Origin: Candidatus Gastranaerophilales bacterium
GTDB lineage: Bacteria; Cyanobacteriota; Vampirovibrionia; Gastranaerophilales; Gastranaerophilaceae
Assembly: GCA_944325825.1 (NCBI GenBank)
Contig: CALVBP010000004.1
Coordinates: forward strand, 1 to 64,000
Reading direction: 5' to 3'
Length of the DNA: 64,000 nt
Part shown: piece by piece, positions 16,918 through 25,727 of the stretch
Position numbering within the stretch: the stretch's first letter is position 1
How the letters are laid out: every line of letters begins with the position of its first letter
Program-made: the position numbers and the translations under genes
The notes under the pieces: model-generated
Seen by the model: the letters and a program-made list of their open reading frames with translations, nothing else
What the model was told of the DNA's origin: nothing
The model's database searches: none

Positions 16918-18165
16918 TTAAGGAACTTCTGCACAGGCGCAGTGAATGCCGCCCATATATTCTGTCAGCATTTCTTTTGCTACAAAATCGTCATCCCCCT
17001 TTATAAAATATACTTTATCTTTTTTGATATAAGGCGAGATTGATTCTACAAAGGCATTTTCAAAACTAAAACCTATTTTTTCAGCAATGTCCGGGGTAAT
17101 TCCAAACATTTTTTCGTCAACATTTGAATGATTTGTTATATAAACCAAATCTCCTTCTTTGTTTATGAAAGCAATTGCATTTATATAATTGCAAAAATGT
17201 TTTAAAAGCTGCCCGCCCTCATTATTCTGAAAAATATTATACATTCTGCCGGGAACTTTTATTACCTCAAATTCTTTAGATTTCAAAATTTTTTCGACAT
17301 CTTCCATTTTGGGAAGGTTATTATGTTCCATTATTTTTTTAAATGTAATGCAAGCTGTTCCCATTTTTACGAAAATTTCCTTATATTTTTCCTGTTCTTC
17401 TGCCGGAAGCTTTTCAATAAAATTTTTTAAACAGAAGAGCCCGTACCTTATAGTTTCAAAGGTCATATTATCATCAGCTATAAGAATGCGATTTTTATCT
17501 AACGGGCGCACAAATAAATCAATATGAAAATCTGCCTGAGGAAGAATAGTTAAGTTTTCGGTTTCATAAATTGATTTTATTTCATCAGGTTTAAATTTTT
17601 TTAGTTCATTTTGACCGATTAAAACTTGGTTTTGTGTAATATATACATTTCCGCCGGGTATATGAGTATTTTTTAAAAGATTTGATACAAAAGCCTTCCT
17701 CTGACGGTAATCCTGCATCATTATGTTTTGCATAAAAGCTTCGTCTTCGTTCATTAAATCAAATAATCGGATTTCATTCTGTAAATCAAAAAGCTGTTTA
17801 TTTAAATTCTGGATTAAAGGGGCATTCATTTTGGTTTCCTGGATTTTATCGTATTCCAGGTTAAAGAAATTCTTTATAGAATCGCTTTTTGCAGAAATTT
17901 TACAAGATAGAAGCTTATTTTTTATAATTGTCCACATATCCTGTGTCCAGGCACCGCAAGAATTGCTTCTGTATTCCGGCAAACCTTCTTTGCACGTGTT
18001 TTTAAGCAATCCATCTGCCGGAGAAAAGATTTTAAATCCTTCCTTTTTGCCTATATCGGCCATTTCTTTTGCGATGTTGCAGTTGTTTGAATTCATAAGA
18101 AAACCTCTAAGAGGTCTTGCATCATAGCCTTTAAAATTAGTTGATGAAACAGGTGTAATATTCAT
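16918..18165 (-). CDS. Deiminase/amidinotransferase-fold protein with NFKG N-terminus
   Basis: 415 aa from ATG 18165; upstream in-frame residues look non-coding. Motifs match the guanidine-modifying (agmatine deiminase/PPAD) superfamily: AWTQDMW (72-78) as substrate Asp, GGN (171-173), HID (214-216) as the catalytic His-x-Asp, and near the very end GGIHCACAEVP with Cys409 as nucleophile. The N-terminus MNITPVSSTNFKG resembles that of the 47316 protein. A long helical insertion sits at residues ~85-165. Identity as agmatine deiminase proper is doubtful. It could deiminate free or peptidyl arginine. No Shine-Dalgarno is seen. Confidence 0.7.
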   Translation of the reverse strand: MNITPVSSTNFKGYDARPLRGFLMNSNNCNIAKEMADIGKKEGFKIFSPADGLLKNTCKEGLPEYRSNSCGAWTQDMWTIIKNKLLSCKISAKSDSIKNFFNLEYDKIQETKMNAPLIQNLNKQLFDLQNEIRLFDLMNEDEAFMQNIMMQDYRQRKAFVSNLLKNTHIPGGNVYITQNQVLIGQNELKKFKPDEIKSIYETENLTILPQADFHIDLFVRPLDKNRILIADDNMTFETIRYGLFCLKNFIEKLPAEEQEKYKEIFVKMGTACITFKKIMEHNNLPKMEDVEKILKSKEFEVIKVPGRMYNIFQNNEGGQLLKHFCNYINAIAFINKEGDLVYITNHSNVDEKMFGITPDIAEKIGFSFENAFVESISPYIKKDKVYFIKGDDDFVAKEMLTEYMGGIHCACAEVP

Positions 18166-18320
18166 ATTCAGAATAAACCCGGTGATAAAAATTTTTGCTT
18201 GAAAGTGTAAAGAGGTTACAAAACAATTAACAAAACGTTTGCTGAGAAGTAAGAACCCTGTTCTTGTGAAACAAGAATGCGGTTCGACTCCCAATCGGAA
18301 GATAAAGGAAATAATAAAAT

Positions 18321-18419
18321 GCGCCTGGAGGGAGTGTCTTGCTCGGCGGCGTTAAACGAGTCTTCGTTCTTTGCTGCGCAAAGAACCTACGCTCTCTGTC
18401 GCCTCGCGCTCGAACCCAC
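18321..18419 (-). repeat. Interrupted duplicate of the tRNA-Arg 3' end
   Basis: 18321-18335 equals 18509-18523 and 18411-18419 equals 18524-18532. Together they reproduce 24 bp of the acceptor and T-arm of the tRNA in the same orientation, interrupted by 75 bp (18336-18410). It could be an old attachment-site duplication or a decayed tRNA copy. Confidence 0.65.
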
Positions 18420-18473
18420 TGACAAAGCTACGCTTTGTGTGGTTTCTCTTTCCACAATCAAGAGACGACCATT

Positions 18474-18503
18474 AAAAAAAGACCGGATAACCGGTCTTTT
18501 TTA
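18474..18503 (-). terminator. Terminator of tRNA-Arg
   Basis: GACCGG-TTAT-CCGGTC followed by seven T on the minus strand, directly after the CCA end. The A/T flanks also pair, so the dyad spans 18469-18507. Confidence 0.85.
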
Positions 18504-18504
18504 A

Positions 18505-18583
18505 TGGTGCGCCTGGAGGGAGTCGAACCCACGGCAGACAAGGTTTAGGAAACCTCCGCTCTATCCTACTGAGCTACAAGCGC
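18505..18583 (-). tRNA. tRNA-Arg (anticodon CCT)
   Basis: Complete cloverleaf on the minus strand. The acceptor pairs GCGCTTG with CAGGCGC, the D-arm has GTAGCTCAGTAGGATAGAGC, the anticodon loop TTCCTAA reads AGG codons, the T-loop is TTCGACT, and CCA is encoded. Confidence 0.95.
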
Positions 18584-18644
18584 AGAACTATTATTCAATT
18601 GTAATTAAGACGGCTTCGCTCGTCAACCTGCCCGTCTTACAAAT

Positions 18645-19643
18645 CTACATCTCCGTTACGATGATTCGTTTATCGGAAGTTATTTTATCAATGTTCAAAA
18701 CGGTGTACAAAGTTCTGTTATAAATAAACTCTCCGGCATAGTAACTGTCTGAAGCTTCTTCTGTTTCACTTTCCTGAAATTCAAACAATTCATTAATTTT
18801 ATCAATAAGTAATGCCAGTTTTAACTCATTACACTTAATAATGACAACAGGGTGTTTATCATTTTTTGATTCATCTCGAATACCGAGGAATTTTTTTAGA
18901 TTTATTACTGTTATGTAATCTCCTCGTAAATTCATAATACCTTCTACAAAATTAGGCGTTCCCGGAACATTAGTTATAGAAGTATCTTTTAAAACTTCTT
19001 TTACAAAATCTAATGAGATACAGTAATAATCTTCATTAAGATTGAAAGAAATATATTTATTCTTTGCATGTAATTCGCTCGGGACAAGTCTTAAGGCAGA
19101 TTTCTCAGCAATAGCTTGTGTCCTTAGCTGCATAGTCATTTTGGAAGCTTCATCCTTCGGAAATAATGAAGGAATATCAATATCCAAACATTCTCTATCA
19201 TGCTGTTTTAAAAGGTTTTCTAATGCATAAATGTTTACAATAAATACTGTTTCGTTATCTTGTTTGTATAAAGATTCTACAACCATTGTATTGTCTACAA
19301 ATGGTATCGGGTCAACACTTGTGCTGTCAAAAGATGAAATCCCCAGAATTTTGTCTGTTATAATTCCGAAAATAACTTCGTCGGTTTTAACTATTAAAAG
19401 TTCATTATTTGCAGTATATGGCGGAACATTAATATTCAGGTAAAACCTAATATCTACAACATTTATTACAAAATTATTATATTTCAGAAGTCCTACGATA
19501 TTATTGGCAAGTTTCTGCGGATAATCAAGGGCCGGAAGTTTCATTATTTCAAGAACGTTTCCGGTATTAACCGCATATTTATTTTCACCTATGTAAAAGC
19601 AAAGGTGTGAATTTTTCTTTTGTTCAAGATAATTGCTGTTCAT
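18645..19643 (-). CDS. Tandem CheW-domain coupling protein
   Basis: 332 aa with two CheW-type beta-barrel domains, ~12-150 (LCFYIGENKYAVNTGNVLEIM...IVGLLKYNNFVINVVDIRFYL) and ~185-325 (YISFNLNEDYYCISLDFVKEVL...FVEGIMNLRGDYITVINLKKFLGI). The second has the textbook GIMNLRG strand. It couples receptors to CheA. It begins inside the last codons of the REC-GGDEF gene (20-bp overlap), so the two are translationally coupled. Two fused CheWs replace the two separate CheW proteins of Wsp-type systems. Confidence 0.9.
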   Translation of the reverse strand: MNSNYLEQKKNSHLCFYIGENKYAVNTGNVLEIMKLPALDYPQKLANNIVGLLKYNNFVINVVDIRFYLNINVPPYTANNELLIVKTDEVIFGIITDKILGISSFDSTSVDPIPFVDNTMVVESLYKQDNETVFIVNIYALENLLKQHDRECLDIDIPSLFPKDEASKMTMQLRTQAIAEKSALRLVPSELHAKNKYISFNLNEDYYCISLDFVKEVLKDTSITNVPGTPNFVEGIMNLRGDYITVINLKKFLGIRDESKNDKHPVVIIKCNELKLALLIDKINELFEFQESETEEASDSYYAGEFIYNRTLYTVLNIDKITSDKRIIVTEM

Positions 19644-21087
19644 ATAAAATTACCCTGTTCCTTCCGCCTTCTTTAGCTTTATACAAAGCTTCATCTGCGG
19701 ATTTTAATATATCTGCCGATGAACTTAAGCTTGAATAGTTCATAGTAAGTCCGATACTGACTGTAACTTTTGCCTTAACACCGTTATATTCAAAGTCATA
19801 ATCTTCAACCATCCTTCTCAGACGTTGAACCGGAATTACTGCACCTTCAATATTTGTTTCCGGCATAATCATAACCAGCTCTTCTCCGCCATACCTGTAA
19901 AGCAAATCGGTTTTTCTAAATGATTGTTTCATTAAATCCGCTACTGTTTTTAAAACGTAATCCCCATACTGGTGTCCGTATGTATCATTGACTTTTTTGA
20001 AGAAATCAATATCCAGAATTGCGAGTGAAAAGTCGGAAGGATGACGTTTTGTACGGTTGCATTCCTGCTCTAAGCTGATTTCAAACTGCCGTCGATTGTA
20101 CAATCCGGTTAAACCGTCAAGAACAGACATAAATTCTTTTTCAGTATATTGATATTTCATCTTAAAGATGGCTAAGAGTTCGCTTATCATAATATCAAAA
20201 AATCTGAAAGATGAATAATCAATATCCTGCCTTGTGTAGAAACAAATACCGCCGATTAACTTTTTATCAAATATCATAGGTATGATAATTTTAGAGGTTA
20301 AATCGCCAAACTGGTAATCAAGTTCTTTCCCCAGAAGCATTCTGACGACTTCAAATTTGGAATTTTTAATATCTTTATGTTCTTCCATTTTTCTAAAGAA
20401 GTCATAGCTGATATCAGAAAGTAAGTTTTTAGACAAATTTCTACCCAGGGTATCTACATATAGTATATTTTCGGCAAAATCATCCGGTGAGGCAAAGTAT
20501 ATGCCCGCTACGTGATACTCAACAAAAGAACTTAATAGGGAAAATAATTTTTCAACCAGAATTCTTTCGTAGTTTAAAAAGTCGCTCAAATTTCTGAACT
20601 CGTTAGAAAAAACAGATTTAAGCAAAAGGTCATTTAAAACGGAATTCAGCCTTAATTGAGCGGAATTTTCCGTGTCAGCTTTAGCCGCAATTCCTTGTTT
20701 GTACTCATCGGTTAAAGGATAGCGGCGAACAGTAGAATTTATATTGCTGACTAATTCTTTTAAATCAATAGATTTAGATAAAAATAACTGTGCACCGGCT
20801 TTTTTACCCCAAAAACTGTCAATCTTTTTGTCAAGAACGGTTAGAAGGATAATAGGTATTTTCTTTGTTTCTTCAACATTCTTAATCATTCTGCATAATT
20901 GATATCCGTCAATTATAGGCATCATAATATCTGATACAATTATGTCAGGAAGGAAGGAATATACTTTTTTATAAGCATCTGCACCATTTGTTGCGGTTTC
21001 TACTTCAAAACCGTTTTGTAAAAGCCCTTCTTTTAAAAACCTAAGCTGGGTGTCGCTGTCTTCTACCAGTAAAATCTTAGTTGCCAT
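19624..21087 (-). CDS. Response regulator diguanylate cyclase (REC-GAF-like-GGDEF)
   Basis: 487 aa. The N-terminal receiver has phospho-acceptor Asp53 (VSDIMMP), acidic pair ED, and conserved Lys in LSKS. The middle ~150-310 is a GAF-like region by predicted pattern. The C-terminal GGDEF domain has the active A-site GGEEL (~400) and an intact product-inhibition I-site RKTD five residues before it. It should make c-di-GMP when phosphorylated, with feedback control. It is divergent from the MCP/CheA genes across an 83-bp gap, so it is the likely output of that CheA, as WspR is for WspE. Confidence 0.92.
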   Translation of the reverse strand: MATKILLVEDSDTQLRFLKEGLLQNGFEVETATNGADAYKKVYSFLPDIIVSDIMMPIIDGYQLCRMIKNVEETKKIPIILLTVLDKKIDSFWGKKAGAQLFLSKSIDLKELVSNINSTVRRYPLTDEYKQGIAAKADTENSAQLRLNSVLNDLLLKSVFSNEFRNLSDFLNYERILVEKLFSLLSSFVEYHVAGIYFASPDDFAENILYVDTLGRNLSKNLLSDISYDFFRKMEEHKDIKNSKFEVVRMLLGKELDYQFGDLTSKIIIPMIFDKKLIGGICFYTRQDIDYSSFRFFDIMISELLAIFKMKYQYTEKEFMSVLDGLTGLYNRRQFEISLEQECNRTKRHPSDFSLAILDIDFFKKVNDTYGHQYGDYVLKTVADLMKQSFRKTDLLYRYGGEELVMIMPETNIEGAVIPVQRLRRMVEDYDFEYNGVKAKVTVSIGLTMNYSSLSSSADILKSADEALYKAKEGGRNRVILYEQQLS

Positions 21088-21170
21088 ATATTCATATATT
21101 CCAATTTTATCAATTTTATTATAAAATGATTATATAATAAATCACTAAAAAAAACTATAGGAGAGAAGAA

Positions 21171-22217
21171 GTGGATAACGATTTAAAAATTAATTTAAAG
21201 CAACGTTTTAATATAAAATGCGGAGTTGATATAACTATATTTGGCTTGATATGTATTGCATTTATAGTCTTTGCGTTTAGAAACAATATTCCGATGTATA
21301 GTTTTCTGACATATTTTGCAGTGTTATTAATTTTATTTTTACCTGCACATTTTTTTACCGGGCAATGGATTTCCAGAGCTATAAAAAAATCTTTAACCGT
21401 ACAATCGGAAACACTGTCAGAAACTACGCTTGAAATAATGCATACTTTAAATGACCAGAAACGTACGCTTGAATCTTTTAGTGCTAATACTAAAAATACG
21501 CTTATGCTGGTTGACAAGTTAAAAAATCTTTCCGATGAGGTTCTTGCAACATCTAAAAATACGGAAAAGCAAGTCGGACAATCAATCACTTTTTCTCAAA
21601 AAGAACATGAGGCAATTTCTGCAAATGCTGATAAGATGCTTGTTTTGAGACAAAAAATACAAATGATTGCGGAACTAATTCTGGAACTTTCTGAACACAC
21701 TCAGCAGATAGGAAGTACAATCAGTGTTGTTGACGATATTGCAGAACAAACAAATATGCTTGCTCTTAATGCTGCTGTTGAAGCTGCAAGAGCAGGAGAG
21801 CACGGTAAAGGCTTTGCGGTCGTAGCGGGTGAAATCAGAAAACTGGCTGACGAATCAAAACAGGCTATTACAAAAATCACTTCTCTTACAAGTAATATTC
21901 AGTACACAACAAATTCAACAGTTATGGCGACAGAAGAGGGCTCTAAAGAGATTGAAAATGTTGTAAAAGATATTAACTTTGTTTCATCGAACTCTGAAAC
22001 CCTTATGAACCTTATAGGTGATGTTCTTGAGTCTCTGGAAGTTTTGAACCAGAATGCAGAAAAACAAAACGATATTATTGAAAGACTTAATGTTATTTAT
22101 GAAGAGAGCAAGACTATTTCAGATAATCTCGTGCAGGCACTAAATTCAAATACTGAAAAACTTGCCAAGTTGAATAGCTTGTCAAATAACATCAAAATCT
22201 CAGCAACAGAAGGATAG
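21171..22217 (+). CDS. Methyl-accepting chemotaxis-like transducer
   Basis: 348 aa, GTG start with GGAGAG ribosome site. Two membrane helices (~18-65) are joined by only a short loop, so there is no extracellular sensing domain. The rest is coiled coil with the canonical signalling hairpin [37 protein letters not shown] (~190-225, split here over the tip) that contacts CheA and CheW. It heads a two-gene unit with cheA (5-nt gap). Input is probably intramembrane, surface-contact or envelope state. Confidence 0.92.
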   Translation: MDNDLKINLKQRFNIKCGVDITIFGLICIAFIVFAFRNNIPMYSFLTYFAVLLILFLPAHFFTGQWISRAIKKSLTVQSETLSETTLEIMHTLNDQKRTLESFSANTKNTLMLVDKLKNLSDEVLATSKNTEKQVGQSITFSQKEHEAISANADKMLVLRQKIQMIAELILELSEHTQQIGSTISVVDDIAEQTNMLALNAAVEAARAGEHGKGFAVVAGEIRKLADESKQAITKITSLTSNIQYTTNSTVMATEEGSKEIENVVKDINFVSSNSETLMNLIGDVLESLEVLNQNAEKQNDIIERLNVIYEESKTISDNLVQALNSNTEKLAKLNSLSNNIKISATEG

Positions 22218-22222
22218 CTTAA

Positions 22223-25174
22223 TTGAGCTTTGAAGATAATGATAACAATATAGCTGATTTACTTGCCATCTTCCAGCCGGAATCGGAAGAAATTTTGGAA
22301 CGAATTTTTGAGAATCTGGAAGAGTTTGAAAAAAATCCGGCAAATAGAGACCTGAGTGCAGCACTCTACAGAGATTTGCACAGCATAAAAGGTGCTATAA
22401 GAATGGTCGGGTTTAATAACATTCAACTTATTATTCATAAGATTGAAGATATTTTTGATGCTGTTAATACCAGAAATATAATACTTGATAAGGAAAAATT
22501 TAATATTATTTCGAGGTCGCTGGAGCTTGTATCAAAATATTTAAAAGAATCCATTGTTAACAAAAGAGAAATTATCGGAGATGAATATACACCAACGCTT
22601 TCCAGTCTGGAATATATTGTTGACGTCGAATTAAATGAAGATTTTAGCCAGCCCATTAATTCTATTATTCAGGAAGAAACGCCGGTTTCTACAGAAATAC
22701 AGATAAATCAGGAAATAATAAATCAGACATTTAATAACTGCTTCGCAATTATTGACGGAATTGTTCCGGAAGAGGAGTCACAAGATATTGTAATCTTGAG
22801 GGAAGAAGTCGGTAAAATATATGATTTGATAAAAGATTCCAGTTTGTATGAAGTCAAAACATCTCTTGAAAATGTTCTTGCCAAGCTTGATTTTGTAATG
22901 AATGCCACAAATACTTTTACAATAAGTGAAATTCTTGAAATGAGAAATGAGCTTAGTTCTGCGGCGGCAAAATTTAATACATCCTGTATAGATACAGAAA
23001 CTTCCGGTACTACGTTCTTTGATATAGCGGAAAAAATTCCGATGCTTCAGGGAAGCAGTGTATATGCTAAAGAAATTAAAGATGATATTTTAGCTTTGAA
23101 AGACAGCGTTTATGATAGCGGGATTCTTGAAATTATCAATATGATTATTGATATTCTTGACTTTATCATGGAAAACTCTGTCCAACTGGAAGAACAAATG
23201 ACCCAAACTTTAAGGAGCGGTCTTGAATACTGTGCTTCACCTGATGAAAGCATTGACGGTGATTTAATCGTTCAACAGCTTGAAATTATGAAACAGCTTC
23301 TGGAACTTAATTTTAAAAAAGATTCCGGTGTGAGTGAGATAAAAAATCTTACCACACAGACGTCTGTAACAAGCAAAGGCGGTTCTTCTACGGAGATTAA
23401 GACTCTGCACGTCAACGCACAGAAACTTGATTTGCTTGTTAATCAGCTCGGAGAGCTTATCATTACCAAGATTAAAACCGAGAAAAATCTTGATAAAATT
23501 GATGCGATAAAAAATGCTAATGAGAACTGCCAGAAAGATTTATTAAAAACTTCAAATTATCTGAGATATTATAACAGAAAATACTTGCAGAGCGGAAGTC
23601 CTGACCAGTATGCGGGAGCTTTTGTTAAACAAGTCTTTTCGCTTTTATCCGATATTACACAGAATGTTTCAAGAACAATTTATGATTTAAACTCTCTATA
23701 CAGAGCCTATAAAGAAGATGATATGAAAATGAGGCTTATTATAGATGAGATGGAATCAATGGTAAAAAATATAAGAGTTCTTCCTATTTCTACCGTATTT
23801 AATTCTTTCTCAAGAATGGTAAGAGATATAGCGACAGAAAAAGGTAAGGATATTGATTTTATTATAGAAGGCAAAGATACTTGCGCTGATAAAAAGATTA
23901 TAGAAGAAATCAAAACGCCGTTGATTCATATTTTAAGGAATGCTATTGACCATGGTATTGAACCAAAAGAAGAAAGGATTTTAGCAGGCAAGGATCCGGT
24001 AGGCAGAATTCTTTTGTCTGCAAAACAGGATGATAATAAAGTTATAATTGAAGTAGTTGATGACGGTCAGGGATTTAATCTTGAAAAAATCAAAGACAGA
24101 GCTGTGTCACGGGGCTTTTTAACTCAGGAAGACGTTGATTCCATGACGGATGAAGCTGTTATGAATGTTATTTTTTGGCCGGGATTTACTACAGGAGATT
24201 CTATTACCAGTATTTCCGGAAGAGGTATTGGATTGGATGTTGTTAAAACGAAAATATCTCAGCTTAACGGGAAGGTTAAAGTTATATCGGAATTCGGGAA
24301 AGGAAGTTGCGTACATATAGAAATCCCTGTTACACTTACAACTTTGAGGGTATTTCTTGTAAAAATTTCTGAACAGACCTTTGCGATTCCGATTCAGATG
24401 ATTACTACGTTTATTTTGAAACGTCAAAATGAAATTAAAACAAATAATGGAGTATGTTCTATTCTATATAACAATAAGATTATTCCACTATACTATCTTG
24501 CTGATATATTAGGATTGAAACCATCCCCGAGAGGAGATAAAGAAACTATTCTTATTATTGAAGCAGATGAAAAAACAGTCGGACTCGTTGTAGACAGGCT
24601 TTTAGGAGATCAGGATATTCTTCAGAAGAAATTATCTCCTCCGCTTTATAAAGTTAAAAATATTTCTGGAATTACCAACCTAGCTTCCGGAGAATTGTGT
24701 CTTATCTTGAATATGCAGGATATATTACATCATGATTTCAACAAAACTCTTGCAGTAAGTAAAAATCCGAAATTATTAACAAATGATATTCTCTCATATA
24801 AAAAGATTTTGGTTGTTGATGATTCTGTCACGACAAGGACAATGATTAAAAATATTCTTTTAAATATCGGATATACGGTTGATGCGGTTCTTGATGCTAC
24901 AGAAGCTCTGGTTAAACTAAAGATAAATCATTATGATTTAATTATAACCGATATTACAATGCCAAAGATTGACGGATATGAGTTCATTGAAAGATTGAAA
25001 AATGATGAAATGTATATGGATATTCCGATAATAGTTATGAGTTCTTTGGACAAAGAGGTTGCATCTAAAAAACTCAAACAATTTAATATTGACGGATATT
25101 TACAAAAAGACAGTTTTGACCAGACTCAGTTTATTAACATGATTAAAGTTATTCTAACTAAATATCACAATTAG
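22223..25174 (+). CDS. cheA: Hybrid CheA histidine kinase with C-terminal receiver
   Basis: 983 aa, TTG start after AAGGA. Domains in order: HPt with His53 (LHSIKGAIRM); a second helical segment; P3 dimerisation (LHVNAQKLDLLVNQLGELI); HATPase with NAIDHGIEP, DDGQG and GRGIGLDVVKT; CheW-like P5 (~680-820); receiver with Asp910 (ITDITMP) and Lys in YLQKDS. The fusion resembles WspE/FrzE. It phosphorylates its own receiver and/or the REC-GGDEF. No cheB or cheR is present. The last 17 bp overlap convergent coaD. Confidence 0.95.
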   Translation: MSFEDNDNNIADLLAIFQPESEEILERIFENLEEFEKNPANRDLSAALYRDLHSIKGAIRMVGFNNIQLIIHKIEDIFDAVNTRNIILDKEKFNIISRSLELVSKYLKESIVNKREIIGDEYTPTLSSLEYIVDVELNEDFSQPINSIIQEETPVSTEIQINQEIINQTFNNCFAIIDGIVPEEESQDIVILREEVGKIYDLIKDSSLYEVKTSLENVLAKLDFVMNATNTFTISEILEMRNELSSAAAKFNTSCIDTETSGTTFFDIAEKIPMLQGSSVYAKEIKDDILALKDSVYDSGILEIINMIIDILDFIMENSVQLEEQMTQTLRSGLEYCASPDESIDGDLIVQQLEIMKQLLELNFKKDSGVSEIKNLTTQTSVTSKGGSSTEIKTLHVNAQKLDLLVNQLGELIITKIKTEKNLDKIDAIKNANENCQKDLLKTSNYLRYYNRKYLQSGSPDQYAGAFVKQVFSLLSDITQNVSRTIYDLNSLYRAYKEDDMKMRLIIDEMESMVKNIRVLPISTVFNSFSRMVRDIATEKGKDIDFIIEGKDTCADKKIIEEIKTPLIHILRNAIDHGIEPKEERILAGKDPVGRILLSAKQDDNKVIIEVVDDGQGFNLEKIKDRAVSRGFLTQEDVDSMTDEAVMNVIFWPGFTTGDSITSISGRGIGLDVVKTKISQLNGKVKVISEFGKGSCVHIEIPVTLTTLRVFLVKISEQTFAIPIQMITTFILKRQNEIKTNNGVCSILYNNKIIPLYYLADILGLKPSPRGDKETILIIEADEKTVGLVVDRLLGDQDILQKKLSPPLYKVKNISGITNLASGELCLILNMQDILHHDFNKTLAVSKNPKLLTNDILSYKKILVVDDSVTTRTMIKNILLNIGYTVDAVLDATEALVKLKINHYDLIITDITMPKIDGYEFIERLKNDEMYMDIPIIVMSSLDKEVASKKLKQFNIDGYLQKDSFDQTQFINMIKVILTKYHN

Positions 25175-25637
25175 CCATTAAATAATCATATACAGGATTC
25201 GGGACAAACGGTTTGATATCTCCCTTGTTGCTTAATATTTCTCTTACCATAGAGGAGGATATAAAGTTATATTCGGGTTTTGTTATAAGAAAAACCGTTT
25301 TGATGTCTTTAGAAAGATAATTATTTGTTTGAGATAATTGGAGCTCGTATTCAAAGTCGGAAGCGGTTCTTAAACCCCTTAGCAATACATGTGTGCCCCG
25401 TTTTTTTGCATAATCCACGGTTAAACCCTCAAATGAGTCAACTTCTACATTTTTTAAATCTTTTACACTTTCTCTGATGAGTTTTAATCTTTCATCAACA
25501 GTGAGAAAGCCTTTTTTTTCAATATTGTAAGATACGGCGATAATTACTTTGTCAAAGATTTCTGAACCGCTTCTTAAAATATCAAGATGACCGTTTGTTA
25601 TGGGATCAAAACTCCCGGGATATATTGCTGTTGTCAT
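25158..25637 (-). CDS. coaD: Phosphopantetheine adenylyltransferase
   Basis: 159 aa, the family length. AIYPGSFDPITNGHLDIL carries the TxGH-type nucleotide motif (TNGH), then RGLRTASDFEYELQL and the C-terminal ISSSMVRE typical of CoaD. Catalyses the penultimate step of coenzyme A synthesis. Ribosome site GAAGG with TATAAT further upstream. Converges on cheA with a 17-bp overlap. Confidence 0.97.
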   Translation of the reverse strand: MTTAIYPGSFDPITNGHLDILRSGSEIFDKVIIAVSYNIEKKGFLTVDERLKLIRESVKDLKNVEVDSFEGLTVDYAKKRGTHVLLRGLRTASDFEYELQLSQTNNYLSKDIKTVFLITKPEYNFISSSMVREILSNKGDIKPFVPNPVYDYLMANCDI

Positions 25638-25727
25638 TTTTACCTTCTTTAATTACCTGTGCTTAATTATTATAACATGAGATTATTTTATGTTAAAATT
25701 AACACAGCACAAATTGAGGGTGAAAGA

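Larger units (their letters stand above)
18166..18504. other. Intergenic region with tRNA fragments and palindromes
   Basis: Between the deiminase-like gene and tRNA-Arg. It holds a partial copy of the tRNA-Arg 3' end (18321-18335 plus 18411-18419) split by a 75-bp GC-rich insert. Two hairpins are visible, TTCTTTGC/GCAAAGAA inside the insert and ACAAAGC/GCTTTGT after it, and the region ends at the tRNA terminator. A T-arm-like string at 18279-18292 was also seen but gives no full tRNA. Confidence 0.6.

Noticed and set aside
18233-18300. tRNA-like segment (TTCTT-GTGAAAC-AAGAA anticodon-type arm and GGTTCGACTCCC T-arm)
   Set aside because: No D-arm, no matching acceptor stem, and the T-stem does not pair beyond two bases. 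Kept only as a possible tRNA remnant in the intergenic description.
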